Source: Imhoffiella fuscus (GTDB lineage: Bacteria > Pseudomonadota > Gammaproteobacteria > Chromatiales > Chromatiaceae). From it: DNA of 64,000 nucleotides. Below, piece after piece: positions 50,326 to 60,379 of this stretch. The position numbers and the translations under genes are program-made. The stretch covers positions 1 through 64,000 of the forward strand of contig NZ_JBHUHX010000001.1 in the NCBI RefSeq assembly GCF_042682685.1. The letters run 5' to 3'. The stretch's first letter is position 1. Every line of letters begins with the position of its first letter. The notes beneath the pieces were generated by a model, which was not told the DNA's origin, made no database searches, and worked only from the letters and a program-made list of their open reading frames with translations.

Positions 50326-53160
50326 TCAGAGCGCCGCGATCTTCTCCCTCTGGGCCTGCAGATTGGCGATCGCCGCCGCATGGTCGGCCAGTTTGGTGCG
50401 TTCCTTCTGCACGACCGCCTCGGGCGCCTTGTCGACGAAGCTGGGGTTTTCCAGCTTCTTTTCGGTGCGGGCGATGTCGTCGGTCAGTCGCGTGATTTCC
50501 TTGTCGAGCCGCTTGAGTTCGGCGTCCTTGTCGATGAGTCCGGCCATGGGGATGAGCAGCTTCATGCCGCCGACCAGGGCGATGGCCGATTCGGGGGCCT
50601 CGGATTCATCGTTCAACACGCTGATCGACTCGGTGCGGGCCAGGAAGTCGAGATAGGGGCGCGCGGTCTCCAGCCAGACCCGGTCCTGATCGGAGGCGTT
50701 GGCCACCAGGACGGGCAGGGGCTTGCCGGGTGCGATGTTCATCTCGCCCTTGATGCGGCGGATGCCGAGGATGCACTGCTTGACCCAGTCGATCTCGGCG
50801 ACGGCCTTCGGATCCGCTGCGGCGGGGTCGGTCGTCGGGAAGGGTGCGAGCATGATGGTGTCCCCATCGACACCGGCGAGCGGTTTGATCTTCTGCCAGA
50901 TCTCCTCGGTGATGAAGGGCATGATGGGGTGCGCCAACCGCAGCAGGGTCTCCAGCGTTCGCACCAGTGTCTGGCGGGTGCCGCGCTTGGCCGCGTCGCT
51001 GGCGCTGTCGCCGGTGAGGACCGGCTTGGACAGTTCCAGATACCAGTCGCAGAACTCGTTCCAGGTGAAATCGTAGATGGCCTGAGCCGCGAGGTCGAAG
51101 CGATAGGCGTCGATGGATTCGGTCACGGTCGCTGTCGTCGCGTCGAGACGCGAGCGGATCCAGCGGTCGGCCGCGCTCAGTTCGATCGGCTCCGACCCTA
51201 GGCCGCAATCCTGGTCCTCGGTGTTCATGAGCACGTAGCGCGAGGCGTTCCACAGCTTGTTGCAGAAGTTGCGGTAGCCTTCGGTGCGGCCGAGATCGAA
51301 CTTGATGTCGCGGCCGTTGGTGGCGAGCGCGGCGAAGGTGAAGCGCACGGCGTCGGTGCCGAAGCCAGGGATGCCGTCGGGGAAGTCCCTACGCGTCGCC
51401 CGGGCGATCTTGTCGGCCAGGTGCGGCTGCATCATGCCCTGGATGCGTTTCTCGACCAGGGGCTCCAGTGCGATGCCGTCGATCAGATCGATGGGGTCGA
51501 GGACGTTGCCCTTGGACTTGGACATCTTGTCGCCGTGGGCGTCGCGCACCAGGCCGTGGATGTAGACCTCGCGGAAGGGGACCTCGCCCGTGAACTTGAG
51601 GCCCATCATGATCATGCGGGCGACCCAGAAGAAGATGATGTCGAATCCGGTGACCAGGACCGAGGTCGGATAGAAGGTCTTGAGACGCTCGGTCTCCTCG
51701 GGCCAGCCGAGGGTGCTGAAGGGCCAGAGTGCGGAGCTGAACCAGGTGTCGAGCACGTCGGGATCCTGTTCCAGCGCGACCTCGGGGCCAAAGCCGTGCT
51801 TCTCGCGGACTTCATCCTCGGAGCGACCGACGTAGACGTTGCCCTCGCTGTCGTACCAGGCCGGGATGCGGTGCCCCCACCAGATCTGACGACTGATGCA
51901 CCAGTCCTGGATGTTGCGCATCCATTCGAAATAGGTGTTCTTCCAGTTGTCGGGGACGAAGCGAATGTCGCCCTTCTCGACCGCCTCGATGGCCGGATCG
52001 GCCAGCGGCTGTACGCGCACGTACCACTGATCGGTCAGATAGGGCTCGATCACGGCGCCGGAGCGGTCGCCGCGCGGCTGCTGGAGCTTGTGATCCTTGA
52101 TGTTGGCGAGCAGTCCCTGTGCCTCCAGGTCGGCGACGATACGCTTGCGCGCGGCGTAGCGGTCCAGGCCGATATAGGCGGCTGGGATGAGCTGCCCCTC
52201 TTCCGGTTCGTTGGCGCGGATGGCGGCGTTCGGCGTGAAGATGTTGATGAGCCCGCCGTGCGGCTGCTCGGCGATGGCCGTCTCGTCGCGGTGACGATGC
52301 CAGACCTGGTTGTCGTTGAAGTCGTGCGCCGGGGTGATCTTGACGCAGCCGGTGCCGAACTCGGGATCGGCGTGCTCGTCGGCGATGATGGGGATGCGCC
52401 GGCCGCTCAGCGGCAGCTCGACGAACTCGCCGATGAGGTGTTTGTAGCGCTCATCCTCCGGGTTCACGGCCACGGCGCAATCGCCGAGCATGGTCTCGGG
52501 ACGGGTGGTGGAGACGACCATGTAGAAGGGTTCGGCGCCTTCCGGCTGGACCACCGGGTAGCGCAGATCCCACATATGGCCGCTCTCTTCCTCGGAGAGC
52601 ACCTCCAGGTCGGAGACGGCGGTGTGCAGAACGGGATCCCAGTTCACCAGCCGTTTGCCACGGTAGATGAGCCCTTCTTCATGGAGTCGGACGAACACCT
52701 CGCGCACGGCCTCCGAGAGTCCCTCGTCCATGGTGAAGCGCTCGTGTTCCCAGTCGAGCGAGGAACCCATGCGTCGGAGCTGGCGGGTGATGGTGCCGCC
52801 GGATTCCGCCTTCCAGTCCCAGATGCGCTCGACGAACTTCTCGCGGCCGTAATCGTGGCGCGTCTTGCCCTCGGCGTCGATCAGGCGCTCCACGACCATC
52901 TGGGTGGCGATGCCGGCATGGTCCGATCCGGCCTGCCACAGCGTGCGCTTGCCCTTCATCCGGTGGTAGCGGGTGAGGGCGTCCATGATGGTGTCCTGGA
53001 AAGCATGCCCCATGTGCAGGCTGCCGGTGACGTTCGGCGGCGGGATCATGATGCAGTAGGCATCGGTTCCCGTCTCTGCGGGGGCGAAATGGCCCCCTTC
53101 TTCCCAGGTGCGGTACCAGTGTGCTTCCAGCGATTGCGGATCGTAGTTCTTGTCTAGCAT
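50326..53160 (-). CDS. valS: Valyl-tRNA synthetase
   Basis: 944 aa, normal length. Class I signatures: PPPNVTGSLHMGHAFQ (HIGH as HMGH) near residue 40, and KMSKSKGNVLDP around 555. The editing CP1 domain lies between, the anticodon-binding domain follows, and the C-terminal coiled-coil arm ends the protein (LDKEITRLTDDIARTEKKL). It charges tRNA(Val) and deacylates Thr-tRNA(Val). Confidence 0.98.
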   Translation of the reverse strand: MLDKNYDPQSLEAHWYRTWEEGGHFAPAETGTDAYCIMIPPPNVTGSLHMGHAFQDTIMDALTRYHRMKGKRTLWQAGSDHAGIATQMVVERLIDAEGKTRHDYGREKFVERIWDWKAESGGTITRQLRRMGSSLDWEHERFTMDEGLSEAVREVFVRLHEEGLIYRGKRLVNWDPVLHTAVSDLEVLSEEESGHMWDLRYPVVQPEGAEPFYMVVSTTRPETMLGDCAVAVNPEDERYKHLIGEFVELPLSGRRIPIIADEHADPEFGTGCVKITPAHDFNDNQVWHRHRDETAIAEQPHGGLINIFTPNAAIRANEPEEGQLIPAAYIGLDRYAARKRIVADLEAQGLLANIKDHKLQQPRGDRSGAVIEPYLTDQWYVRVQPLADPAIEAVEKGDIRFVPDNWKNTYFEWMRNIQDWCISRQIWWGHRIPAWYDSEGNVYVGRSEDEVREKHGFGPEVALEQDPDVLDTWFSSALWPFSTLGWPEETERLKTFYPTSVLVTGFDIIFFWVARMIMMGLKFTGEVPFREVYIHGLVRDAHGDKMSKSKGNVLDPIDLIDGIALEPLVEKRIQGMMQPHLADKIARATRRDFPDGIPGFGTDAVRFTFAALATNGRDIKFDLGRTEGYRNFCNKLWNASRYVLMNTEDQDCGLGSEPIELSAADRWIRSRLDATTATVTESIDAYRFDLAAQAIYDFTWNEFCDWYLELSKPVLTGDSASDAAKRGTRQTLVRTLETLLRLAHPIMPFITEEIWQKIKPLAGVDGDTIMLAPFPTTDPAAADPKAVAEIDWVKQCILGIRRIKGEMNIAPGKPLPVLVANASDQDRVWLETARPYLDFLARTESISVLNDESEAPESAIALVGGMKLLIPMAGLIDKDAELKRLDKEITRLTDDIARTEKKLENPSFVDKAPEAVVQKERTKLADHAAAIANLQAQREKIAAL

Positions 53161-53251
53161 GGCGGGTCGGTTTCGGTCGTCCGGTCAAAGCGTCGAAGTA
53201 TACTTGGTCCCTTCGATCGCATGGGACGTCCGAGGTCGACCCGAGCCGGTT

Positions 53252-54232
53252 TCAGGGGAGGAGGCCGGCGGGAGGCTCGAACCCCGGCGGCTTGATCGCC
53301 ATCAGGGCGCAATCGCAGCGGTTGGCGATGGTTTCGGCGGTGTTGCCGATCAGCAGTCCCGGGATGCCGCTCCGTCCCAGGGTGCCCATGACGATGATGT
53401 CGGCTCCCAGTTCGGTAGCGAGGGCCGGAATGATCTGGGCTGCCGCGCCGCGCGCGAGGTGCGAGCGCACGGCCAGATACTCGAAGGTCTCCGGGCCGAG
53501 TATCTCGCGCAGATCGCCCAGTACCCCCGACAGTCGGAGTTGGTGCTGGCTGCGGAGGTCCTCGATGTAGCGCACTTCGTCGGCGATCGGGTTCAGCGCC
53601 CAGGCGCTCGCATTCCAGTGCCGCAGCAAGCCGGCTGCGGGCGCGTCCCAGGCATGCACCAGGTGCAGCTCGGCGAGATCGGCGAGCGCCAGCGCGCTGG
53701 CTCGGCTCAGGATCTCGCGGTTGAGCGCATGCCCCTCCGGATCCTCGTCGGCCGGAACCGGGTCGATCGCCACCAGCAGGGTTCGGTAGCGCTCGGGTCC
53801 GTCCTTCCTCAGGAGCCAGACGGGTTGGGGGCATTTGCGCAGCAGGTGCATGTCCCGGCTGCCCAGCGGGCGCCCTTTGGGATCGGGATCCTCAGATGCC
53901 TTGACGACCAGGTCATGGCCGCCGCTCATGGCCTGGCGGATCACCTCGACATGGAGACGGCCGAAGCGCACCTCGAAGCGAATTCCTGCGGATCCGCCCG
54001 AGTCGGCGAGGACCTCTTGCGTCCGTGCCGCGCATTGACGGCGGATTTCCTGGATCAGGGGTTCAGGATCGCTTTCGTTCGCCGCCGATGCCGATGCCGG
54101 AGCAAGATCGAGGACGAGGAGGAAGGTCAGTGCGGCTTGGCTCTCCTCGGCAAAGGTACGGACACGCCTGATGGCCCAGGCGTCGTTCGACTCCGGGTCC
54201 ATGACGTAGAGGATGTGGTTGAAGGTGTTCAT
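53252..54232 (-). CDS. Tandem universal stress protein, UspE-like
   Basis: 326 aa from the ATG at 54232; an in-frame extension to 54367 is unrelated. Two Usp domains: the first begins FNHILYVMDPES, the second YRTLLVAIDPVP. The second carries the ATP-loop GTLGRSGIPGLLIGNTAETI; the first has DLVVKASEDPDPKGRPLGSRD, as in UspE. Cytoplasmic stress protein, ligand unknown. It lies 90 bases downstream in the orientation away from valS, and divergent from the antiporter gene. Confidence 0.88.
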   Translation of the reverse strand: MNTFNHILYVMDPESNDAWAIRRVRTFAEESQAALTFLLVLDLAPASASAANESDPEPLIQEIRRQCAARTQEVLADSGGSAGIRFEVRFGRLHVEVIRQAMSGGHDLVVKASEDPDPKGRPLGSRDMHLLRKCPQPVWLLRKDGPERYRTLLVAIDPVPADEDPEGHALNREILSRASALALADLAELHLVHAWDAPAAGLLRHWNASAWALNPIADEVRYIEDLRSQHQLRLSGVLGDLREILGPETFEYLAVRSHLARGAAAQIIPALATELGADIIVMGTLGRSGIPGLLIGNTAETIANRCDCALMAIKPPGFEPPAGLLP

Positions 54233-54387
54233 CGTCGGCTTGTTCTCTCTTCGTGCCAGCCAATGCTTGGTCCGTGCGCCGATTGCGGGGTTCCGCAGGG
54301 TCGGCATGCGTGTTCGGTCAGCCTTGCCTGGCGGTATGATAGAGAGGAATCCAAATCTCCGGTCCAATCTTCAATCGAGGGCCTTCG

Positions 54388-56112
54388 ATGCCGCATGATC
54401 TCAGCCTCATCAGTACCCTGGCTGCCGCATTTGGAACCGCGTTGGTCCTCGGATTCGTCGCCGCTCGTCTTGGCATGCCCCCTCTGGTCGGCTATCTGGT
54501 GGCCGGCATCCTGATCGGACCCGCCACGCCGGGCTTCGTCGGCGATCTGCACCTGTCGCACCAGCTCGCTGAAATCGGCGTCATGCTGCTGATGTTCGGG
54601 GTCGGTCTGCATTTCTCCATCTCGGAGCTGTGGTCGGTGCGGCGCATCGCGCTTCCCGGCGCCTTGGTCCAGATCGCCGTGGCCAGCCTGATGGGCGCCG
54701 CGACCGCGCTCTTCTGGGGCTGGCCGCCCGTGGCGGCGGTCATCTTCGGCCTCTCGCTGTCGGTCGCCAGCACCGTGGTGCTCCTGCGCGCGCTGGAGGC
54801 GCGCGGCGTGCTGGGCTCGCTCGACGGTCGCATCGCGGTCGGCTGGCTGATCGTCGAGGATCTCGCCATGGTGCTGGTGCTGGTTCTTCTGCCCGCTCTG
54901 GGCGGTCTGCTGGACGCCGACATGCATCTCGAAGCGGGCGGCTCGGTCTGGTCCGAGATGCTCCTCACTTCCCTCAAGGTCGCCGCCTTCGTCGTCCTGA
55001 TGCTGGTGGTGGGCAAACGTCTGTTGCCGCGTCTGCTGTGGTGGGTGGCGAGTACCGGGTCGCGCGAACTCTTCACGCTGGCGGTGATCGCCTGCGCGGT
55101 CGGAATCGCCTTCGGCGCGGCCGAGCTGTTCGAGGTGTCCTTCGCGTTGGGCGCCTTCTTCGCCGGGGCCATGATGCGCGAATCGCCACTCGGTCATCGC
55201 GCCGCGAGCGAGTCGCTGCCCTTGAGAGACGCCTTCTCGGTGCTCTTCTTCGTCTCGGTCGGAATGCTGTTCGATCCGGCCGTGATCGTCACGGAACCGG
55301 GCAAGCTGGCCGCAGTGGTCGCCATCATCATGGTCGGCAAGACCCTGGCGGCGATGCTCCTGGTCCTGGCCTTTCGCTACCCTCTCAGCACGGCGCTCAC
55401 GGTCGGGGCCAGTCTCGCTCAGATCGGCGAGTTCTCCTTCATCCTCGCCGGGCTCGGCGTGTCGCTCGGCTTCCTGATGCCCGAGGCCCAGAGTCTGATC
55501 ATGGCCGGGGCGCTCGTCTCGATTGCGCTCAACTCGCTGCTGTTCGCCGCCATCGAGCCGGTTCGGTCCTGGGTCAGCGAGCGCTCCCATCTGGCCCGCA
55601 GACTGGAGCGGAGCGACGATCCGCTCGCTGCGCTGCCCATGTCGGTGGACCAGTCGCAGCTGACCGGGCAGGTGGTTTTGATCGGATACGGCCGGGTGGG
55701 ACGAAGGATCTCCGAGGCGCTCGATGCACGGGGCATCCCCTACGTGGTCGTCGAGCAGAACCGCCAGCTGGTCGAGGAGCTGCGTGCGACCGAGGTTCCG
55801 TCGGTCGTCGGCGATGCCGCCGATCCCCTCGTTCTGGTCCAGGCCCATGTCGCTCGCGCCGGGATATTGATCGTCGCCACTCCGGATATCGTCAAGGTGC
55901 GGAAGATCATCGAGATCGCCCGTCTGCTCAATCCGCCCCTGGAGATCATGGTGCGCACCCACAGCGAAGAGGAGGCCGAGCTGCTGCGGCGGGAAGGTCT
56001 CCAGGGGGTCTTCATGGGCGAGCACGAACTGGCCCGTGGAATGATCCGTTATCTGCTGGCGCGCATCGCTGCGCCCGCTTCGCGGAGCGCTTCCGATGGT
56101 ATCGATGATTGA
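54388..56112 (+). CDS. ybaL: CPA2-family cation:proton antiporter with TrkA-N domain
   Basis: 574 aa. About 12 TM helices at 5-395 (GYLVAGILIGPATPG, LLMFGVGLHFSISEL, SLSVASTVVLLRAL, and the helix with WLIVEDLAMVLVLV carrying the family's ion-binding acidic residue). A cytoplasmic TrkA-N/RCK domain runs from about 430 with the NAD-binding motif VVLIGYGRVGRRISEAL. Similar to YbaL/KefC potassium or sodium/proton antiporters; a regulatory nucleotide at the RCK domain is expected. Divergent from the Usp gene. Confidence 0.9.
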   Translation: MPHDLSLISTLAAAFGTALVLGFVAARLGMPPLVGYLVAGILIGPATPGFVGDLHLSHQLAEIGVMLLMFGVGLHFSISELWSVRRIALPGALVQIAVASLMGAATALFWGWPPVAAVIFGLSLSVASTVVLLRALEARGVLGSLDGRIAVGWLIVEDLAMVLVLVLLPALGGLLDADMHLEAGGSVWSEMLLTSLKVAAFVVLMLVVGKRLLPRLLWWVASTGSRELFTLAVIACAVGIAFGAAELFEVSFALGAFFAGAMMRESPLGHRAASESLPLRDAFSVLFFVSVGMLFDPAVIVTEPGKLAAVVAIIMVGKTLAAMLLVLAFRYPLSTALTVGASLAQIGEFSFILAGLGVSLGFLMPEAQSLIMAGALVSIALNSLLFAAIEPVRSWVSERSHLARRLERSDDPLAALPMSVDQSQLTGQVVLIGYGRVGRRISEALDARGIPYVVVEQNRQLVEELRATEVPSVVGDAADPLVLVQAHVARAGILIVATPDIVKVRKIIEIARLLNPPLEIMVRTHSEEEAELLRREGLQGVFMGEHELARGMIRYLLARIAAPASRSASDGIDD

Positions 56113-56270
56113 TTTTGGAATGGCGTTCGTCGCGTAGGGACGCCTCACCATGAGGGGCCGCAATCAGGAGGTTGAATACCAAGGGTACGGTCCGGCCTGC
56201 GGTTTGCCAGAATAAGCCAATGTTCGATCTTCCCGTCAATCACAACGATGAGAGAGGCTGACTTCGAACC

Positions 56271-59039
56271 ATGGACAGCACCAAAAAATACGTCTTCGCC
56301 TTCGATGAAGGGGATGGAAAGAACAAGAAGCTGCTGGGCGGCAAGGGTGCCAATCTGTGCGAGATGACGCAGATCGGCTTGAATGTGCCTCCCGGGTTCG
56401 TGATTTCCACCGAGGCCTGTCTGGAGTATTTGGACGCCAGCGACCACGCGTTGCCGGCGGGTCTGATCGATGAGGTTCAGGCGCACATGCGTGTGCTGGA
56501 GGAGAAGACCGGCAAGGGCTTTGGCGATCCCGAAAACCCCTTGCTGGTCTCGGTGCGCTCGGGCTCCGCCATGTCGATGCCCGGGATGATGGACACCATT
56601 CTGAACCTGGGGCTGAATGCCGAAACCCTGCAGGGCGTGATCGCCGCCACCGGCGATGCGCGTTTCGGCTACGACGCCTATCGGCGTTTCATCCAACTCT
56701 TCGGCAAGGTTGCGCTGGGCGTGCCGGACGAGGCGTTCGACACGGAGTTCGAGGCGATCAAGGCTGCGGCCCATGCCAAGCAGGATGTCGACCTCTCCGC
56801 CGCCGACCTCAAGGAGGTCAGCGAGCGCTTCCTCGTCGTGGTCGAGCAGGCGACCGGGCATCCGTTCCCCTCGGATCCTTACCGCCAACTGGAGATCGCC
56901 ATCAAGGCGGTGTTCGGTTCCTGGTCGGGCCGGCGCGCGGTCGACTACCGCAAGCAGTTCCATATCACGCCGGACATGGCCAATGGCACGGCGGTCAACG
57001 TGGTCACCATGGTCTTCGGCAATCGAGGCGACGATTCGGCGACAGGCGTGGGTTTCACCCGCAACCCGGCGACGGGCGAGAACAGGCTCTATGGCGAGTA
57101 TCTGATCAACGCCCAGGGCGAGGACGTGGTGGCCGGCATCCGCACGCCCAAGCCGATCGACCGGCTCAAGGTCGAGATGCCCGATCTGGCCGAGCAGCTC
57201 GATAGGCTGCGCGACAAGCTGGAGGGACACTATCGCGAGGTCCAGGACTTCGAGTTCACCATCGAGCGCGGTCAGCTCTATTGTCTGCAGACCCGCAACG
57301 GCAAGATGAACACCGTCGCCATGGTGCGCACCTCGGTCGAGATGGAGCGCGAGGGTCTGATCTCCAAGGAGCAGGCCTTGCTGCGGATCGCGCCCGAGTT
57401 GCTGGAGCAGATGCTCTTTCCCCGCCTGGATCCGAGCGTCAAGGTCGAACCCGTGGCTCAGGGGCTGCCCGCCTCGCCTGGTGCGGCCTCCGGCATCGCC
57501 GTTTTCGATGCCGATCGCGCCGAGCAGCTCGGCACGCAGCAGGGCCACAAGGTCATTTTGGTCCGCGAGGAAACCAAGCCGGAGGACATCCACGGCTTTT
57601 TTGCCTCCGAGGGCATCTTGACCTCGCGCGGCGGCAAGACCTCGCACGCGGCGGTGGTGGCGCGCGGTATGGGCAAGCCCTGCGTGGCCGGGGCCGAGGG
57701 CATCGGCGTGGACGTCAACCGGCGCGAGGCGCGGGTCGGCCTCACCAGCTTCAAGGAGGGCGATGTCATCACCATCGACGGCACCTCCGGCAAGGTGTAT
57801 CTGGGCGCCATCCCAATGGTCGAGCCGGATTTCACCCCGGAACTCAATATCCTGCTCGATTGGGCCGACGAGATGGCCCGGCTCAAGGTCATGGCCAATG
57901 CCGACACGCCCGTCGATGCCCGTCGGGCGCGTCGCTATGGCGCGGTCGGTATCGGGCTGGCGCGCACCGAACGCATGTTCAACGACGTCGAACGGCTGCC
58001 GATCGTGATCGAGATGATCGTGGCCGAGACGCCCGAGCAGCGCCAGGAGGCGCTCGACAAGCTGCTGCCCTTGCAGCGTAACGACTTTCGCGATCTGTTC
58101 GAGGTGATGTCGCCGAACCCAGTGACGATCCGTCTGCTCGATCCGCCGATCCACGAGTTTCTGCCCGATGAGCATGTTCTGGAGCGCGAGCTCGCCGAGC
58201 TGCGGGTGCTGGCGCAGAGCGCGCGGGGCGTGAGCGTGCTCGCCGGGGCCATGGGGCTGTTGCATGCCTCCGAGAGTCTGCGTCACGAGATCGAGACCGC
58301 GCGGCGCATGGTGGATCCGGCGGTGGTCGAGGAAGCGATCGCCAAGAAGGAGGCGATGCTCAAGAAGGTGAGGGCGCTTTACGAGACCAATCCCATGCTG
58401 GGTCATCGGGGCGTGCGTCTGGGCATGACCTTTCCCGAGATCTACCAGATGCAGGTGCGTGCGATTCTGGAGGCCGCCGCCGAGTGCGCCAAGGCGGGGA
58501 TCGAGGTCCATCCCCAGATCAAGGTGCCTCAGGTCTGCACGGCGCAGGAGCTACGCAAGGTCAAGGCGTTCGTCGACTCCATTCATACCGAGGTGGCCGA
58601 GAAATTCGGTAAGCCGGTTCCGTACAAGTTCGGCACCATGATCGAGGTGGTCCGTGCCTGTATGCGCGCCGACTCGCTGGCCGAGGAGGCCGAGTTCTTC
58701 TCCTTCGGCACCAACGATCTGACCCAGGCGACCTTCTCCTTCTCGCGCGAGGATGCCGAGAACAAGTTTCTGCCGCTCTACAACCAGTCCGGCATCCTGC
58801 AGGACAACCCCTTCGAGGTGCTGGACGTCAAGGGCGTCGGCAAGCTGATGCAGCTTGCGGTCGAATGGGGGCGCGCGGTGAAGCCTGGCCTGCATGTCGG
58901 CATCTGCGGCGAGCACGGCGGTCATCCCTCTTCGATCGCCTTTTGCCACCAGATCGGGCTCGACTATGTGAGCTGCTCCGGGCCGCGCGTGCCGGTGGCC
59001 CGTCTGGCGGCGGCGCACGCGGCGCTGAAGTCGGGCTGA
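56271..59039 (+). CDS. ppdK: Pyruvate, phosphate dikinase
   Basis: 922 aa. N-terminal ATP-grasp domain (GGKGANLCEMTQIGLNVPPG), central swivelling phosphohistidine domain with the catalytic His in SRGGKTSHAAVVARGM, and C-terminal PEP-binding barrel with catalytic Cys in GICGEHGGHPSSI. It interconverts pyruvate + ATP + Pi and PEP + AMP + PPi, used for gluconeogenic PEP formation or PPi-linked glycolysis. No regulatory protein gene is adjacent. Confidence 0.97.
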   Translation: MDSTKKYVFAFDEGDGKNKKLLGGKGANLCEMTQIGLNVPPGFVISTEACLEYLDASDHALPAGLIDEVQAHMRVLEEKTGKGFGDPENPLLVSVRSGSAMSMPGMMDTILNLGLNAETLQGVIAATGDARFGYDAYRRFIQLFGKVALGVPDEAFDTEFEAIKAAAHAKQDVDLSAADLKEVSERFLVVVEQATGHPFPSDPYRQLEIAIKAVFGSWSGRRAVDYRKQFHITPDMANGTAVNVVTMVFGNRGDDSATGVGFTRNPATGENRLYGEYLINAQGEDVVAGIRTPKPIDRLKVEMPDLAEQLDRLRDKLEGHYREVQDFEFTIERGQLYCLQTRNGKMNTVAMVRTSVEMEREGLISKEQALLRIAPELLEQMLFPRLDPSVKVEPVAQGLPASPGAASGIAVFDADRAEQLGTQQGHKVILVREETKPEDIHGFFASEGILTSRGGKTSHAAVVARGMGKPCVAGAEGIGVDVNRREARVGLTSFKEGDVITIDGTSGKVYLGAIPMVEPDFTPELNILLDWADEMARLKVMANADTPVDARRARRYGAVGIGLARTERMFNDVERLPIVIEMIVAETPEQRQEALDKLLPLQRNDFRDLFEVMSPNPVTIRLLDPPIHEFLPDEHVLERELAELRVLAQSARGVSVLAGAMGLLHASESLRHEIETARRMVDPAVVEEAIAKKEAMLKKVRALYETNPMLGHRGVRLGMTFPEIYQMQVRAILEAAAECAKAGIEVHPQIKVPQVCTAQELRKVKAFVDSIHTEVAEKFGKPVPYKFGTMIEVVRACMRADSLAEEAEFFSFGTNDLTQATFSFSREDAENKFLPLYNQSGILQDNPFEVLDVKGVGKLMQLAVEWGRAVKPGLHVGICGEHGGHPSSIAFCHQIGLDYVSCSGPRVPVARLAAAHAALKSG

Positions 59040-59185
59040 TCGCGGCGTTTTCGACGGGCGTCTCCAGGGCGTTCGTCGAACATTCGACAACCATGGGGCT
59101 TCGTCTAGGCTGATGTCCGCGATTGGAGCGCGCACCGCGCGGGCAAGCGTTTTGGCGAGTCGACAATGACCGAGAGGATAGACCG

Positions 59186-59713
59186 ATGACGAATGGAAAT
59201 TCCGAGGGGCAAGCGGGGAATTCAGGTCAAGACAACAGCGCGGCGGCGATCGCGCAGGCGCTTGGCCAGTTGGTGGAAGAGGTCCAAAAGGACAATCAGC
59301 AGGATCGCAAGCTGGTTTATACGATCGTGGGCATACTGGGAATCGGCGTGGTTGCAGCCGGTGTCAACATCGGCGGCTTGGTCGTCTCCATGAGCGATGA
59401 CATGCACGACATGAATCTGTCGATGAAGACCATGCGTTCCGATATGACGGCCATGCGGGCGCATATCGAGACCATGTCGAAGGTGATGGCGACCATGGAT
59501 TCCATGGGGGCCGATATACGCCAGATGACCGCCAAGGTCGACGCGATGTCGGCCGACGTGGGGCGCATGTCGACGGCGGTCGATCGCATGACTCACAGCG
59601 TCGGTATCATGTCCACGATGACTCCGGCGGTCCAAAAGATGTCCTACGACACCGGATCTATGGGGCGCGATATGCATTGGATGATGCCCTACAACTGGAT
59701 GCCTGGCCAATAG
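59186..59713 (+). CDS. Methionine-rich coiled-coil membrane protein
   Basis: 175 aa from the ATG at 59186 with GAGGAT 6 bases upstream. Residues 1-45 are hydrophilic (Asn/Gln-rich), one TM helix follows (about 46-68, YTIVGILGIGVVAAGVNIGG), and the last 107 residues are predicted coiled coil with 23 methionines. Met recurs at heptad spacing (IRQM-TAKVDAM-SADVGRM-STAVDRM), often paired with Val or Met in the other core position. The C-terminus ends DMHWMMPYNWMPGQ. No family recognised. Likely topology: cytoplasmic N-terminus and periplasmic Met-rich coil. Roles in copper handling or oxidant scavenging are speculative. Confidence 0.72.
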   Translation: MTNGNSEGQAGNSGQDNSAAAIAQALGQLVEEVQKDNQQDRKLVYTIVGILGIGVVAAGVNIGGLVVSMSDDMHDMNLSMKTMRSDMTAMRAHIETMSKVMATMDSMGADIRQMTAKVDAMSADVGRMSTAVDRMTHSVGIMSTMTPAVQKMSYDTGSMGRDMHWMMPYNWMPGQ

Positions 59714-60379
59714 CCGCCATCCGGGTGGATCAGCCGCCGTCTGCGTTGTGTGTTCGTCGGGTCGCGCTCTGGCGGGTCAGTGGTCGCATGGCCCTTGCCG
59801 ACAGCGGGTCTTTACGTCGGGCTGCCAGGTCGTCGACTGCCGCGAATTCTTTTGATGTCGCTGCTTCCCAGCCCTTCGTTTGGTCCGCTAACGGGTCTGC
59901 GTTGCGGGGTGTCACTGTCCCCGCTGTTTTACGTTTTCTGGACCCAAGGGGCTGGCTCGGTTAGTATGTATAGAAAATATCTAGCGAAATTTTGAATTGC
60001 GGACGAAAGGCCCCGCGTTGTCAGCCGATCGGTCCAGCCATCTCCCTCGTTTGTCGCGTCCCGCACCTCGGTTGCGGCATGGTCCGAATTTCGATTCGGG
60101 TTTTCGAGCCCGCGCCATACCGGATCCCTTCGGTTCCAGGTCGGCTCGGTTTGGCGTGTCGATGATTGGCCGTCAACCCGACTTCGGTCTTACACCGATC
60201 GGTTGTCGTGAAAGGCGTCGTCCGACCACCTCTTACTCCGACCCCGATTGGAAGCCCGCGAGATGCGGCGCCTTCCGCGATGCAGGATGCGTCGCCGTTC
60301 TCGACGGTCTGACGTCGTCGTGAGCGGAGGGGTTGGGAACTCGCGATTGCGCGACCCATTCCAAGAAGGAGCAGCAGCC
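59714..60379. other. Intergenic region upstream of the NAGGN operon
   Basis: About 665 bases with short open frames that show no family resemblance or convincing ribosome sites. An AT-rich patch at 59960-59998 (including TATAGAAAATAT) stands out against the GC-rich surroundings and is a plausible promoter area for the osmolyte operon, leaving a leader of nearly 400 bases. No clear -35 box, repeat or RNA motif was recognised. Confidence 0.4.

Noticed and set aside
51421..53157. A 578-residue plus-strand frame opposite valS
   Set aside because: valS motifs HMGH and KMSKS are intact on the minus strand; this is its shadow.
54229..58511. Two long minus-strand frames opposite the antiporter and ppdK
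   Set aside because: Both overlap well-supported plus-strand genes and show Gly/Arg/His/Gln-rich shadow composition.
59750..59995. Short open frames downstream of the Met-rich gene
   Set aside because: No ribosome site, odd composition and no resemblance to a known family; treated as intergenic.
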